From positions 147,341,265 to 147,405,264 of the forward strand of contig CAXKWD010000005.1 of the NCBI GenBank assembly GCA_964059195.1: a stretch of 64,000 bases of DNA, given 5' to 3'. The position numbers and the translations under genes are program-made. The notes below the pieces were generated by a model. The model did no database searches, was not told the DNA's origin, and saw only the letters and a list, made by a program, of their open reading frames with translations. Positions within the stretch are counted from its first letter, which is position 1. Every line of letters starts with the position of its first letter. This stretch comes from Ectobius pallidus. Lineage: Eukaryota > Arthropoda > Insecta > Blattodea > Ectobiidae. This document shows, one piece after another, positions 1 to 11,508 of the stretch.

Positions 1-3000
1 ATTTCAAGTTTGTAGCTAATCTGGAAGTGGACAAACATTAATGTCAGTGAGTCAGCCCTTTTCGGGGGCTTTTTAGGGCTAAAGTTCAAAAAATGTACTT
101 TTTGGAATTTTCCTGAGGTTTACAGTCTCTAAGCTATACGTGTAGCATATTTCAAGTTTCTAACTAATCTGGAAGTGGACAAGCATTAATGTCAGTGAGT
201 CAGCCGTTTTTCGGGGGCTTTTTAGGGCTAAAAATTTAAAAAATGTACTTTTTGGGATTTTCCTGTGCTTTACAGCCTAAAAGCTATACGTGTAGCATAT
301 TTCAAGTTTCTAGCTAATCTGGAAGTGAACCAACATTAATGTCAGTGAGTGAGCCCTTTTTCTGGGGCCTTTTAGGCTAAAAATTTTAAAAATGTACTTT
401 TTGGAATTTTCCTGTAGTTTACAGCCTAAAAGCTATACATGTAGCATATTTCAAGTTTGTAGCTTATCTGGAAGTGGACAAACATTATTGTCAGTGAGTC
501 AGCCCTTTTTCGGAAGGGGTTTTATGGCTAAGAATTAGGAAACCGTGCTTTTTGGAATTTTCCTATGGTTTACAGCCTAAAAGCTATACGTGTAGCATAT
601 TTCAAGTTTCTAGCTAATCTGGAAGTGGACAAACATTAATATCAGTGAGTCAGCCGTTTTTCGGGGGCTTTTTAGGGCTAAAAATTAAAAAATGTACTTT
701 TTTGGATTCTCTTGTGGTTTACAGCCTAAAAGTTATACGTGTAGCATATTTCAAGTTTGTAGCTAATTTGGAAGTGGGCAAACATTAGTGTCAGTGAGTG
801 AGCCCTTTTTCGGGTGGGTTTTAGGGCTAAAAATTTAAAAAATGTACTTCTTGGAATTTTCCTGTGGTTTGCAGCCTAAAAGCTATACGTGTAGCATATT
901 TCAAGTTTATAGCTAATCTGGAAGTTAACAAACATTAATGTTAGTGAGTGAGCCCTTTCTCGGGGGTATTTTAGTGCTTAAAATTTTTAAAATGTACTTT
1001 TTGGAATTTTCCTGTAGTTTACAGCCTAAAAGCTATACGTGTAGCATATTTCAAGTTTGTAGCTAATCTGGAAGAGGACAAACATTAATGTCAGTGAGTC
1101 AGCCCTTTTTCGGGAGCTTTTTAGGGCTACAAATTAAAAAATGTATTTTTTGGAATTTTCCTCTAGCCTACAGCCTGCAAGCTATACGTGTAGCATATTT
1201 CAAGTTTGTAGATAATCTGGAAGTGGACAAACATTAATGTCAGTGAGTCAGCCCTTTTTCGGGGAGTTTTTAGGGCTAAAAATTAAGAAAATGTGCTTTT
1301 TGGAATTTTCATGTGGTTTACAGACTAAAAGCTACACGTGTAGCATATTTCAAGTTTCTAGCTAATCTGGAAGTGGACTAACATTGTCAGTGAGTGAGCC
1401 CTTTTTCGGGGGGTTTTTAGGGCTAAAAATTTCAAACACGTACATTTTGCTATTTTCCTGTGGTTTACTGCCTAAAAGCTATACGTGTAGCATATTTCAA
1501 ATTTGTAGCTAATCTGGAAGAGGACAAACATTAATGTCAGTGAGTCAGAACTTTTTCGGGGGCTTTTTAGAGCTTAAAATAAAAAAAATTACATTTTGGA
1601 ATTTTCCGAGTATTTTACAGCCTGAAAGCTATACGTGTAGCATATTTCAAGTTTGTAGCTAATCTGGAAGTGGACTAACATTAATGTCAGTGAGTGAGCC
1701 CTTTTTCGGGGGGTTTTTAGGGCTAAAAATTTAAAACACGTACATTATGCTATTTTCCTGTGGTTTACTGCCTAAAAGCTATACGTGTAGCATATTTCAA
1801 GTTTGTAGCTAATCTGGAAGTGGACAAACATTAATGTCAGTGAGTGAGCCCTTTTTCGGGGGGTTTTTAGGGCTAAAAATTTAAAACACGTACATTTTGC
1901 TATTTTCCTGTGGTTTACTGCCTAAAAGCTATACGTGTAGCATATTTCAAGTTTGTAGCTAATAAGGAAGAGGACAAACATTAATGTCAGTGAGTCAGCC
2001 CTTTTTCGAGGGCTTTTTAGGGCTTAAAATAAAAAAATTTACATTTTGTAATTTTCCGAGTATTTTACAGCCTGAAAGCTATACGTGTAGCATATTTCAA
2101 GTTTGTAGCTAATCTGGAAGTGGACAAACATTAATGTCAGTGAGTCAGCCCTTTTTCTGGGGCTTTTTTGGACTAAATATTTAAAAAATTTACTTTTTGG
2201 AATTTTCCTGTGGTTTACAGCCTATACCTGTAGCATATTTCAAGTCTCTAGCTATTCTATAAGTGAACGAACATTATTATCAGTGAGTGAGCCCTTTTTC
2301 GGGTGGTATTAAGGGCTAAAAATTTTAAAAACGTCCTTTTGGCATTTTCCTGTTTTTTACAGCCTAAAAGCTATGCGTGTAGCATATTTGAACTTTGTAG
2401 CTAATCTGGAAGTGGACTAACATTTATGTCAGTGAGTCAGCCCTTTTTTGGGGGCTTTTTAGGGCTAGAAATTTAAAAAATGCGCTTTTTGGAATTTTCC
2501 TGTAGTTTACAGCCTAAAAGGTATACGTGTAGCATATTTCAAGTCTCTAGCTAATCTGGAAGTGGACAAACATTAATATCAGTGAGTGAGCTTTTTTTCG
2601 GGGGCTTCTTAGGGTTAAAAATATAAAAAATGTACTTTTTGGAATTTTCCTGTAGTTTACAGCCTAAAAGCTTTACGTGTAGCATATTTCAAGTTTGTAG
2701 CTAATCTGGAAGAGGACAAACATTAATGTCAGTGAGTCAGCCCATTTTCGGTGGCTTTCTAGGGCTGAAGATTAAAAAAATGTACTTTTTTTAATTTCCC
2801 TGTGGTTTGCAGCCTAAAAGCTATACGTGTAGCATATTTGAAGTTTCTAGCTAATCTGGAAGTGAACAAACATAAATGTCAGGGAGTGAGCCCTTTTTCG
2901 GGTGCTTTTTAGGGCTAAAAAATTTTAAAATGTACTTTTTTGGAATTTCCCTGTGGTTTACAGCCTAAAAGCTTTACGTGTAGCATATTTCAAGTTTGTA

Positions 3001-6000
3001 GCTAATCTGGAAGTGGACAAACATTAATGTCAGTGAGTCAGCCCTTTTTCTGGGGGCTTTTTTGGACTAAATATTTAAAAAATTTACTTTTTAGAATTTT
3101 CCTGTGGTTTACAGCCTAAGAGCTATACCTGTAGCATATTTCAAGATTCTAGCTAATTTGGAAGTGGACTAACATTAATGTCAGTGAGTGAGCCCTTTTT
3201 CGGGGGGTTTTTAGGGCTAAAAATTTAAAACACGTACATTTTGCTATTTTCCTGTGGTTTACTGCCTAAAAGCTATACGTGTAGCATATTTCAAATTTGT
3301 AGCTAATCTGGAAGAGGACAAACATTAATGTCAGTGAGTCAGCCCTTTTTCGGGGGCTTTTTAGGGCTTAAAATAAAAAAAATTCCATTTTGGAATTTTC
3401 CGAGTATTTTACAGCCTGAAAGCTATACGTGTAGCATATTTCAAGTTTGTAGCTAATCTGGAAGTGGACAAACATTAATGTCAGTGAGTCAGCCCTTTTT
3501 CTGGGGCTTTTTTGGACTAAATATTTAAAAAATTTACTTTTTGGAATTTACCTGTGGTTTACAGCCTAAGAGCTATACCTGTAGCATATTTCAAGTTTCT
3601 AGCTATTCTATAAGTGAACGAACATTATTATCAGTGAGTGAGCCCTTTTTCGGGTGGTATTAAGGGCTAAAAATTTTAAAAACGTCCTTTTGGAATTTTC
3701 CTGTTTTTTACAGCCTAAAAGCTATACGTGTAGCTTATTTGAAGTTTGTAGCTAATCTGGAAGTGGACAAACATTTATGTCAGTGAGTCAGCCCTTTTTT
3801 GGGGGCTTTTTAGGGCTAAAAATTTAAAAAATGCACTTTTTGGAATTTTCCTGTAGTTTACAGCCTAAAAGGTATACGTGTAGCATATTTCAAGTCTCTA
3901 GCTAATCTGGAAGTGGACAAACATTAATATCAGTGAGTGAGCTTTTTTCGGGGGCTTCTTAGGGCTAAAAATATAAAAAATGTACTTTTTGGAATTTTCC
4001 TGTAGTTTACAGCCTAAAAGCTATACGTGTAGCATATTTCAAGTTTGTAGCTAATCTGGAAGTGGACAAACATTAATGTCAGTGAGTCAGCCGTTTTTCG
4101 GGGGCTTTTTAGGGCTAAAAATTTAAAAAATGTACTTTTTGGGATTTTCCTGAGCTTTACAGCCTAAAAGCTATACGTGTAGCATATTTCAAGTTTCTAG
4201 CTAATCTGGAAGTGAACCAACATTGTCAGTGAGTGAGCCCTTTTTCTGGGGCCTTTTAAGCTAAAAATTTTAAAAATGTACTTTTTGGAATTTTCCTGTA
4301 GTTTACAGCCTAAAAGCTATACATGTAGCATATTTCAAGTTTGTAGCTTATCTGGAAGTGGACAAACATTATTGTCAGTGAGTCAGCCCTTTTTCGGAAG
4401 GGGTTTTATGGCTAAGAATTAGGAAACCGTGCTTTTTGGAATTTTCCTATGGTTTACAGCCTAAAAGCTATACGTGTAGCATATTTCAAGTTTCTAGCTA
4501 ATCTGGAAGTGGACAAACATTAATATCAGTGAGTCAGCCGTTTTTCGGTGGCTTTTTAGGGCTAAAAATTAAAAATTGTACTTTTTTGGATTCTCTTGTG
4601 GTTTACAGCCTAAAAGCTATACGTGTAGCATATTTCAAGTTTGTAGCTAATTTGGAAGTGGGCAAACATTAGTGTCAGTGAGTGAGCCCTTTTTCGGGTG
4701 GGTTTTAGGGCTAAAAATTTAAAAAATGTACTTCTTGGAATTTTCCTGTGGTTTGCAGCCTAAAAGCTATACGTGTAGCATATTTCAAGTTTATAGCTAA
4801 TCTGGAAGTTAACAAACATTAATGTTAGTGAGTGAGCCCTTTCTCGTGGGCATTTTAGAGCTTAAAATTTTTTAAATGTACTTTTTGGAATTTTCCTGTA
4901 GTTTACAGCCTAAAAGCTATACGTGTAGCATATTTCAAGTTTGTAGCTAATCTGGAAGAGGACAAACATTAATGTCAGTGAGTCAGCCCTTTTTCGGGAG
5001 CTTTTTAGGGCTACAAATTAAAAAATGTATTTTTTGGAATTTTCCTCTAGCCTACAGCCTGCAAGCTATACGTGTAGCATATTTCAAGTTTGTAGATAAT
5101 CTGGAAGTGGACAAACATTAATGTCAGTGAGTCAGCCCTTTTTCGGGGAGTTTTTAGGGCTAAAAATTAAGAAAATGTGCTTTTTGGAATTTTCCTGTGG
5201 TTTACAGACTAAAAGCTACACGTGTAGCATATTTCAAGTTTCTAGCTAATCTGGAAGTGGACTAACATTGTCAGTAGTGAGCCCTTTTTCGGGGGGTTTT
5301 TAGGGCTAAAAATTTCAAACACGTATATTTTGCTATTTTCCTGTGGTTTACTGCCTAAAAGCTATACGTGTAGCATATTTCAAATTTGTAGCTAATCTGG
5401 AAGAGGACAAACATTAATGTCAGTGAGTCAGCCCTTTTTCGGGGGCTTTTTAGAGCTTAAAATAAAAAAAATTACATTTTGGAATTTTCCGAGTATTTTA
5501 CAGCCTGAAAGCTATACGTGTAGCATATTTCAAGTTTGTAGCTAATCTGGAAGTGGACAAACATTAATGTCAGTGAGTCAGCCCTTTTTCTGGGGGCTTT
5601 TTTGGACTAAATATTTAAAAAATTTACTTTTTGGAATTTTCCTGTGGTTTACAGCCTAAGAGCTATACCTGTAGCATATTTCAAGTTTCTAGCTATTCTA
5701 TAAGTGAACGAACATTAATATCAGTGAGTGAGCCCTTTTTCGGGTGGTATTAAGGGCTAAAAATTTTAAAAACGTCCTTTTGGAATTTTCCTGTTTTTTA
5801 CAGCCTAAAAGCTATACGTGTAGCATATTTGAAGTTTGTAGCTAATCTGGAAGTGGACAAACATTTATGTCAGTGAGTCAGCCCTTTTTTGGGGGCTTTT
5901 TAGGGCTAAAAATTTAAAAAATGCACTTTTTGGAATTTTCCTGTAGTTTACAGCCTAAAAGGTATACGTGTAGCATATTTCAAGTCTCTAGCTAATCTGG

Positions 6001-6577
6001 AAGTGGACAAACATTAATATCAGTGAGTAAGCTTTTTTTCGGGGGCTTCTTAGGGCTAAAAATATAAAAAATGTACTTTTTGGAATTTTCCTGTAGTTTA
6101 CAGCCTAAAAGCTATACGTGTAGCATATTTCAAGTTTGTAGCTAATCTGGAAGAGGACAAACATTAATGTCAGTGAGTCAGCCCATTTTCGGTGGTTTTC
6201 TAGGGCTAAAGATTTAAAAAATGTACTTTTTTTAATTTCCCTGTGGTTTGCAGCCTAAAAGCTATACGTGTAGCATATTTCAAGTTTCTAGCTAGTCTGG
6301 AAGTGAACAAACATAAATGTCAGGGAGTGAGCCCTTTTTCGGGTGGTTTTTAGGTCTAAAAAATTTTAAAATGTACTTTTTTGGAATTTCCCTGTGGTTT
6401 ACAGCCTAAATCTATACGTGTAGCATATTTCAAGTTTCTAGCTAATCTGGAAGTGAACAAACATTGATGTCAGTGAGTCAGCCCTTTTTCGGGTGGTTTT
6501 TAGGTCTAAAAATTTTATAAATGTAAATTTTTGAATATTCCTTGTGGTTTACAGCCTAAATCTATACGTTTAGCATA
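1..6577 (+). repeat. HOR segment homologous to 14809-21388
   Basis: Subtype order and private variants match 14809-21388 at an offset of 14807-14811 bp. Shared markers include the CGGAAGGGG monomers at 511 and 4395, the TAATAAGGAAGAGG variant near 1964, and the run of short ATACCTGTAGC monomers. The copies differ by scattered substitutions and small indels, for example TAATG missing near 4224. At about 6578 this copy joins directly to the next block and lacks one 151-bp monomer that the other copy retains at about 21390-21540. Confidence 0.85.
1331..1344. other. Perfect-palindrome form of the conserved satellite dyad
   Basis: Nearly every monomer has the near-palindrome GCTATACGTGTAGC with one mismatched pair. 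Here it is GCTACACGTGTAGC, a perfect 14-bp palindrome containing CACGTG. The perfect form is tied to one monomer subtype (the one with AAGAAAATGTGC and ACAGACTAAAAGC). It recurs at about 5215, 7458, 12698, 16139, 20025, 22420, 25563, 29449, 31093, 35439, 37084 and 41726. In the equivalent monomers near 47868 and 52215 it has the common GCTATACG form. A protein-binding or cruciform role is inference. Confidence 0.85.
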
Positions 6578-7612
6578 TTTCAAGTGTGTAGCTAATCTGG
6601 AATAGGACAAACATTAATGTCAGTGAGTCAGCCCTTTTCGGGGGCTTTTTAGGGCTAAAGTTCAAAAAATGTACTTTTTGGAATTTTCCTGAGGTTTACA
6701 GTCTATAAGCTATACGTGTAGCATATTTCAAGTTTCTAACTAATCTGGAAGTGGACAAGCATTAATGTCAGTGAGTCAGCCGTTTTTCGGGGGCTTTTTA
6801 GGGCTAAAAATTTAAAAAATGTACTTTTTGGGATTTTCCTGAGCTTTACAGCCTAAAAGCTATACGTGTAGCATATTTCAAGTTTCTAGCTAATCTGGAA
6901 GTGAACCAACATTAATGTCAGTGAGTGAGCCCTTTTTCTGGGGCCTTTTAGGCTAAAAATTTTAAAAATGTACTTTTTGGAATTTTCCTGTAGTTTACAG
7001 CCTAAAAGCTATACATGTAGCATATTTCAAGTTTGTAGCTTATCTGGAAGTGGACAAACATTATTGTCAGTGAGTCAGCCCTTTTTCGGAAGAGGTTTTA
7101 TGGCTAAGAATTAGGAAACCGTGCTTTTTGGAAATTTCCTATGGTTTACAGCCTAAAAGCTATACGTGTAGCATATTTCAAGTTTCTAGCTAATCTGGAA
7201 GTGGACAAACATTAATATCAGTGAGTCAGCCGTTTTTCGGGAGCTTTTTAGGGCTACAAATTAAAAAATGTATTTTTTGGAATTTTCCTCTAGCCTACAG
7301 CCTGCAAGCTATACGTGTAGCATATTTCAAGTTTGTAGATAATCTGGAAGTGGACAAACATTCATGTCAGTGAGTCAGCCCTTTTTCGGGGAGTTTTTAG
7401 GGCTAAAAATTAAGAAAATGTGCTTTTTGGAATTTTCCTGTGGTTTACAGACTAAAAGCTACACGTGTAGCATATTTCAAGTTTCTAGCTAATCTGGAAG
7501 TGGACTAACATTGTCAGTGAGTGAGCCCTTTTTCGGGGGGTTTTTAGGGCTAAAAATTTCAAACACGTACATTTTGCTATTTTCCTGTGGTTTACTGCCT
7601 AAAAGCTATACG
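6578..7612 (+). repeat. HOR segment homologous to 21540-22574
   Basis: This matches the region starting near 21540 at an offset of about 14962 bp. It includes the hybrid monomer at about 7230 (CAGCCGTTTTTCGGGAGC), which fuses the front of one subtype with the back of another and is also present at about 22200. The private CGGAAGAGG form at 7087 and 22049 confirms that these two are sister copies. Confidence 0.8.
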
Positions 7613-9560
7613 TGTAGCATATTTCAAATTTGTAGCTAATCTGGAAGAGGACAAACATTAATGTCAGTGAGTCAGCCCTTTTTCGGGGGCTTTTTAGAGC
7701 TTAAAATAAAAAAAATTACATTTTGGAATTTTCCGAGTATTTTACAGCCTGAAAGCTATACGTGTAGCATATTTCAAGTTTGTAGCTAATCTGGAAGTGG
7801 ACAAACATTAATGTCAGTGAGTCAGCCCTTTTTCTGGGGGCTTTTTTGGACTAAATATTTAAAAAATTTACTTTTTGGAATTTTCCTGTGGTTTACAGCC
7901 TAAGAGCTATACCTGTAGCATATTTCAAGATTCTAGCTAATCTGGAAGTGGACTAACATTAATGTCAGTGAGTGAGCCCTTTTTCGGGGGGTTTTTAGGG
8001 CTAAAAATTTAAAACACGTACATTTTGCTATTTTCCTGTGGTTTACTGCCTAAAAGCTATACGTGTAGCATATTTCAAATTTGTAGCTAATCTGGAAGAG
8101 GACAAACATTAATGTCAGTGAGTCAGCCCTTTTTCGGGGGCTTTTTAGGGCTTAAAATAAAAAAAATTTACATTTTGGAATTTTCAGAGTATTTTACAGC
8201 CTGAAAGCTATACGTGTAGCATATTTCAAGTTTGTAGCTAATCTGGAAGTGGACAAACATTAATGTCAGTGAGTCAGCCCTTTTTCTGGGGCTTTTTTGG
8301 ACTAAATATTTAAAAAATTTACTTTTTGGAATTTACCTGTGGTTTACAGCCTAAGAGCTATTCCTGTAGCATATTTCAAGTTTCTAGCTATTCTATAAGT
8401 GAACGAACATTATTATCAGTGAGTGAGCCCTTTTTCGGGTGGTATTAAGGGCTAAAAATTTTAAAAACGTCCTTTTGGAATTTTCCTGTTTTTTACAGCC
8501 TAAAAGCTATACGTGTAGCATATTTGAAGTTTGTAGCTAATCTGGAAGTGGACAAACATTTATGTCAGTGAGTCAGCCCTTTTTTGGGGCTTTTTAGGGC
8601 TAAAAATTTAAAAATTGCACTTTTTGGAATTTTCCTGTAGTTTACAGCCTAAAAGGTATACGTGTAGCATATTTCAAGTCTCTAGCTAATCTGGAAGTGG
8701 ACAAACATTAATATCAGTGAGTGAGCTTTTTTTCGGGGGCTTCTTAGGGCTAAAAATATAAAAAATGTACTTTTTGGAATTTTCCTGTAGTTTGCAGCCT
8801 AAAAGCTATACGTGTAGCATATTTCAAGTTTCTAGCTAATCTGGAAGTGAACAAACATAAATGTCAGGGAGTGAGCCCTTTTTCGGGTGGTTTTTAGGTC
8901 TAAAAAATTTTAAAATGTACTTTTTTGGAATTTCCCTGTGGTTTACAGCCTAAATCTATACGTTTAGCATATTTCATGTTTGTAGCTAATCTGGAAGTTG
9001 ACAAACATTAATGACAGTGAGTCAGTCCTTTTTCGGGGGCTTTTTAGAGCTAAAAATTTAAAAAAATTTACTTTTTGGAATTTTCCTGTAGTTTACAGCC
9101 TAAAAGCTATACGTGTAGCATATTTCAAGTTTGTAGCTAATCTGGAAGTGGACAAACATTAATGTCAGTGAGTGAGCCCTTTTCGGGGGCTTTTTAGGGC
9201 TAAAGTTCAAAAAATGTACTTTTTGGAATTTTCCTGAGGTTTACAGTCTCTAAGCTATACGTGTAGCATATTTCAAGTTTCTAACTAATCTGGAAGTGGA
9301 CAAACATTTATGTCAGTGAGTCAGCCCTTTTTTGGGGGCTTTTTAGGGCTAAAAATTTAAAAAATGCACTTTTTGGAATTTTCCTGTAGTTTACAGCCTA
9401 AAAGGTATACGTGTAGCATATTTCAAGTCTCTAGCTAATCTGGAAGTGGACAAACATTAATATCAGTGAGTGAGCTTTTTTCGGGGGCTTCTTAGAGCTA
9501 AAAATATAAAAAATGTACTTTTTGGAATTTTCCTGTAGTTTACAGCCTAAAAGCTATACG
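7613..9560 (+). repeat. Unit 1 of a ~1.95-kb tandem duplication (13 monomers)
   Basis: This segment is repeated immediately downstream at an offset of 1947-1948 bp. Shared private features include the monomer with ATGACAGTGAGTCAGTCC (near 9011 and 10958). Both copies also have the same junction from TTTCTAACTAATC to ACAAACATTTATG (near 9303 and 11250). Each copy has lost or kept different single monomers inside: the offset falls to about 1798 between 8210 and 8940, then returns to 1947. Confidence 0.8.
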
Positions 9561-11508
9561 TGTAGCATATTTCAAATTTGTAGCTAATCTGGAAGAGGAC
9601 AAACATTAATGTCAGTGAGTCAGCCCTTTTTCGGGGGCTTTTTAGAGCTTAAAATAAAAAAAATTACATTTTGGAATTTTCCGAGTATTTTACAGCCTGA
9701 AAGCTATACGTGTAGCATATTTCAAGTTTGTAGCTAATCTGGAAGTGGACAAACATTAATGTCAGTGAGTCAGCCCTTTTTCTGGGGGCTTTTTTGGACT
9801 AAATATTTAAAAAATTTTCTTTTTGGAATTTTCCTGTGGTTTACGGCCTAAGAGCTATACCTGTAGCATATTTCAAGATTCTAGCTAATCTGGAAGTGGA
9901 CTAACATTAATGTCAGTGAGTGAGCCCTTTTTCGGGGGGTTTTTAGGGCTAAAAATTTAAAACACGTACATTTTGCTATTTTCCTGTGGTTTACTGCCTA
10001 AAAGCTATACGTGTAGCATATTTCAAATTTGTAGCTAATCTGGAAGAGGACAAACATTAATGTCAGTGAGTCAGCCCTTTTTCGGGGGCTTTTTAGGGCT
10101 TAAAATAAAAAAATTTACATTTTGGAATTTTCAGAGTATTTTACAGCCTGAAAGCTATACGTGTAGCATATTTCAAGTTTCTAGCTATTCTATAAGTGAA
10201 CGAACATTATTATCAGTGAGTGAGCCCTTTTTCGGGTGGTATTAAGGGCTAAAAATTTTAAAAACGTCCTTTTGGAATTTTCCTGTTTTTTACAGCCTAA
10301 TAGCTATACGTGTAGCATATTTGAAGTTTGTAGCTAATCTGGAAGTGGACAAACATTTATGTCAGTGAGTCAGCCCTTTTTTGGGGGCTTTTTAGGGCTA
10401 AAAATTTAAAAATTGCACTTTTTGGAATTTTCCTGTAGTTTACAGCCTAAAAGGTATACGTGTAGCATATTTCAAGTCTCTAGCTAATCTGGAAGTGGAC
10501 AAACATTAATATCAGTGAGTGAGCTTTTTTTCGGGGGCTTCTTAGGGCTAAAAATATAAAAAATGTACTTTTTGGAATTTTCCTGTAGTTTACAGCCTAA
10601 AAGCTATACGTGTAGCATATTTCAAGTTTCTAGCTAATCTGGAAGTGAACAAACATAAATGTCAGGGAGTGAGCCCTTTTTCGGGTGGTTTTTAGGTCTA
10701 AAAAATTTTAAAATGTACTTTTTTGGAATTTCCCTGTGGTTTACAGCCTAAATCTATACGTGTAGCATATTTCAAGTTTCTAGCTAATCTGGAAGTGAAC
10801 AAACATTGATGTCAGTGAGTCAGCCCTTTTTCGGGTGGTTTTTAGGTCTAAAAATTTTTAAAATGTACATTTTTGAATATTCCTGTGGTTTACAGCCTAA
10901 ATCTATACGTTTAGCATATTTCATGTTTGTAGCTAATCTGGAAGTTGACAAACATTAATGACAGTGAGTCAGTCCTTTTTCGGGGGCTTTTTAGAGCTAA
11001 AAATTTAAAAAAATTTACTTTTTGGAATTTTCCTGTAGTTTACAGCCTAAAAGCTATACGTGTAGCATATTTCAAGTTTGTAGCTAATCTGGAAGTGGAC
11101 AAACATTAATGTCAGTGAGTGAGCCCTTTTCGGGGGCTTTTTAGGGCTAAAGTTCAAAAAATGTACTTTTTGGAATTTTCCTGAGGTTTACAGTCTCTAA
11201 GCTATACGTGTAGCATATTTCAAGTTTCTAACTAATCTGGAAGTGGACAAACATTTATGTCAGTGAGTCAGCCCTTTTTTGGGGGCTTTTTAGGGCTAAA
11301 AATTTAAAAAATGCACTTTTTGGAATTTTCCTGTAGTTTACAGCCTAAAAGGTATACGTGTAGCATATTTCAAGTCTCTAGCTAATCTGGAAGTGGACAA
11401 ACATTAATATCAGTGAGTGAGCTTTTTTCGGGGGCTTCTTAGGGCTAAAAATATAAAAAATGTACTTTTTGGAATTTTCCTGTAGTTTACAGCCTAAAAG
11501 CTATACGT
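9561..11508 (+). repeat. Unit 2 of the ~1.95-kb tandem duplication
   Basis: This is the second copy of the preceding unit. A monomer is missing at about 10170, where a TACAGCCTGAAAGC monomer joins directly to the TTTCTAGCTATTCTATAAG subtype. A monomer with CATTGATGTCAGTG is present near 10803 and absent from unit 1. The unit ends where the sequence switches to the TTTGTAGCTAATC subtype near 11520. Confidence 0.78.

Noticed and set aside
10060..10245. 61-codon plus-strand frame inside the satellite
   Set aside because: It is a chance opening where neighbouring monomers are near 150 bp, so the frame carries over. The peptide simply repeats the satellite, and the frame is closed in most equivalent monomers.
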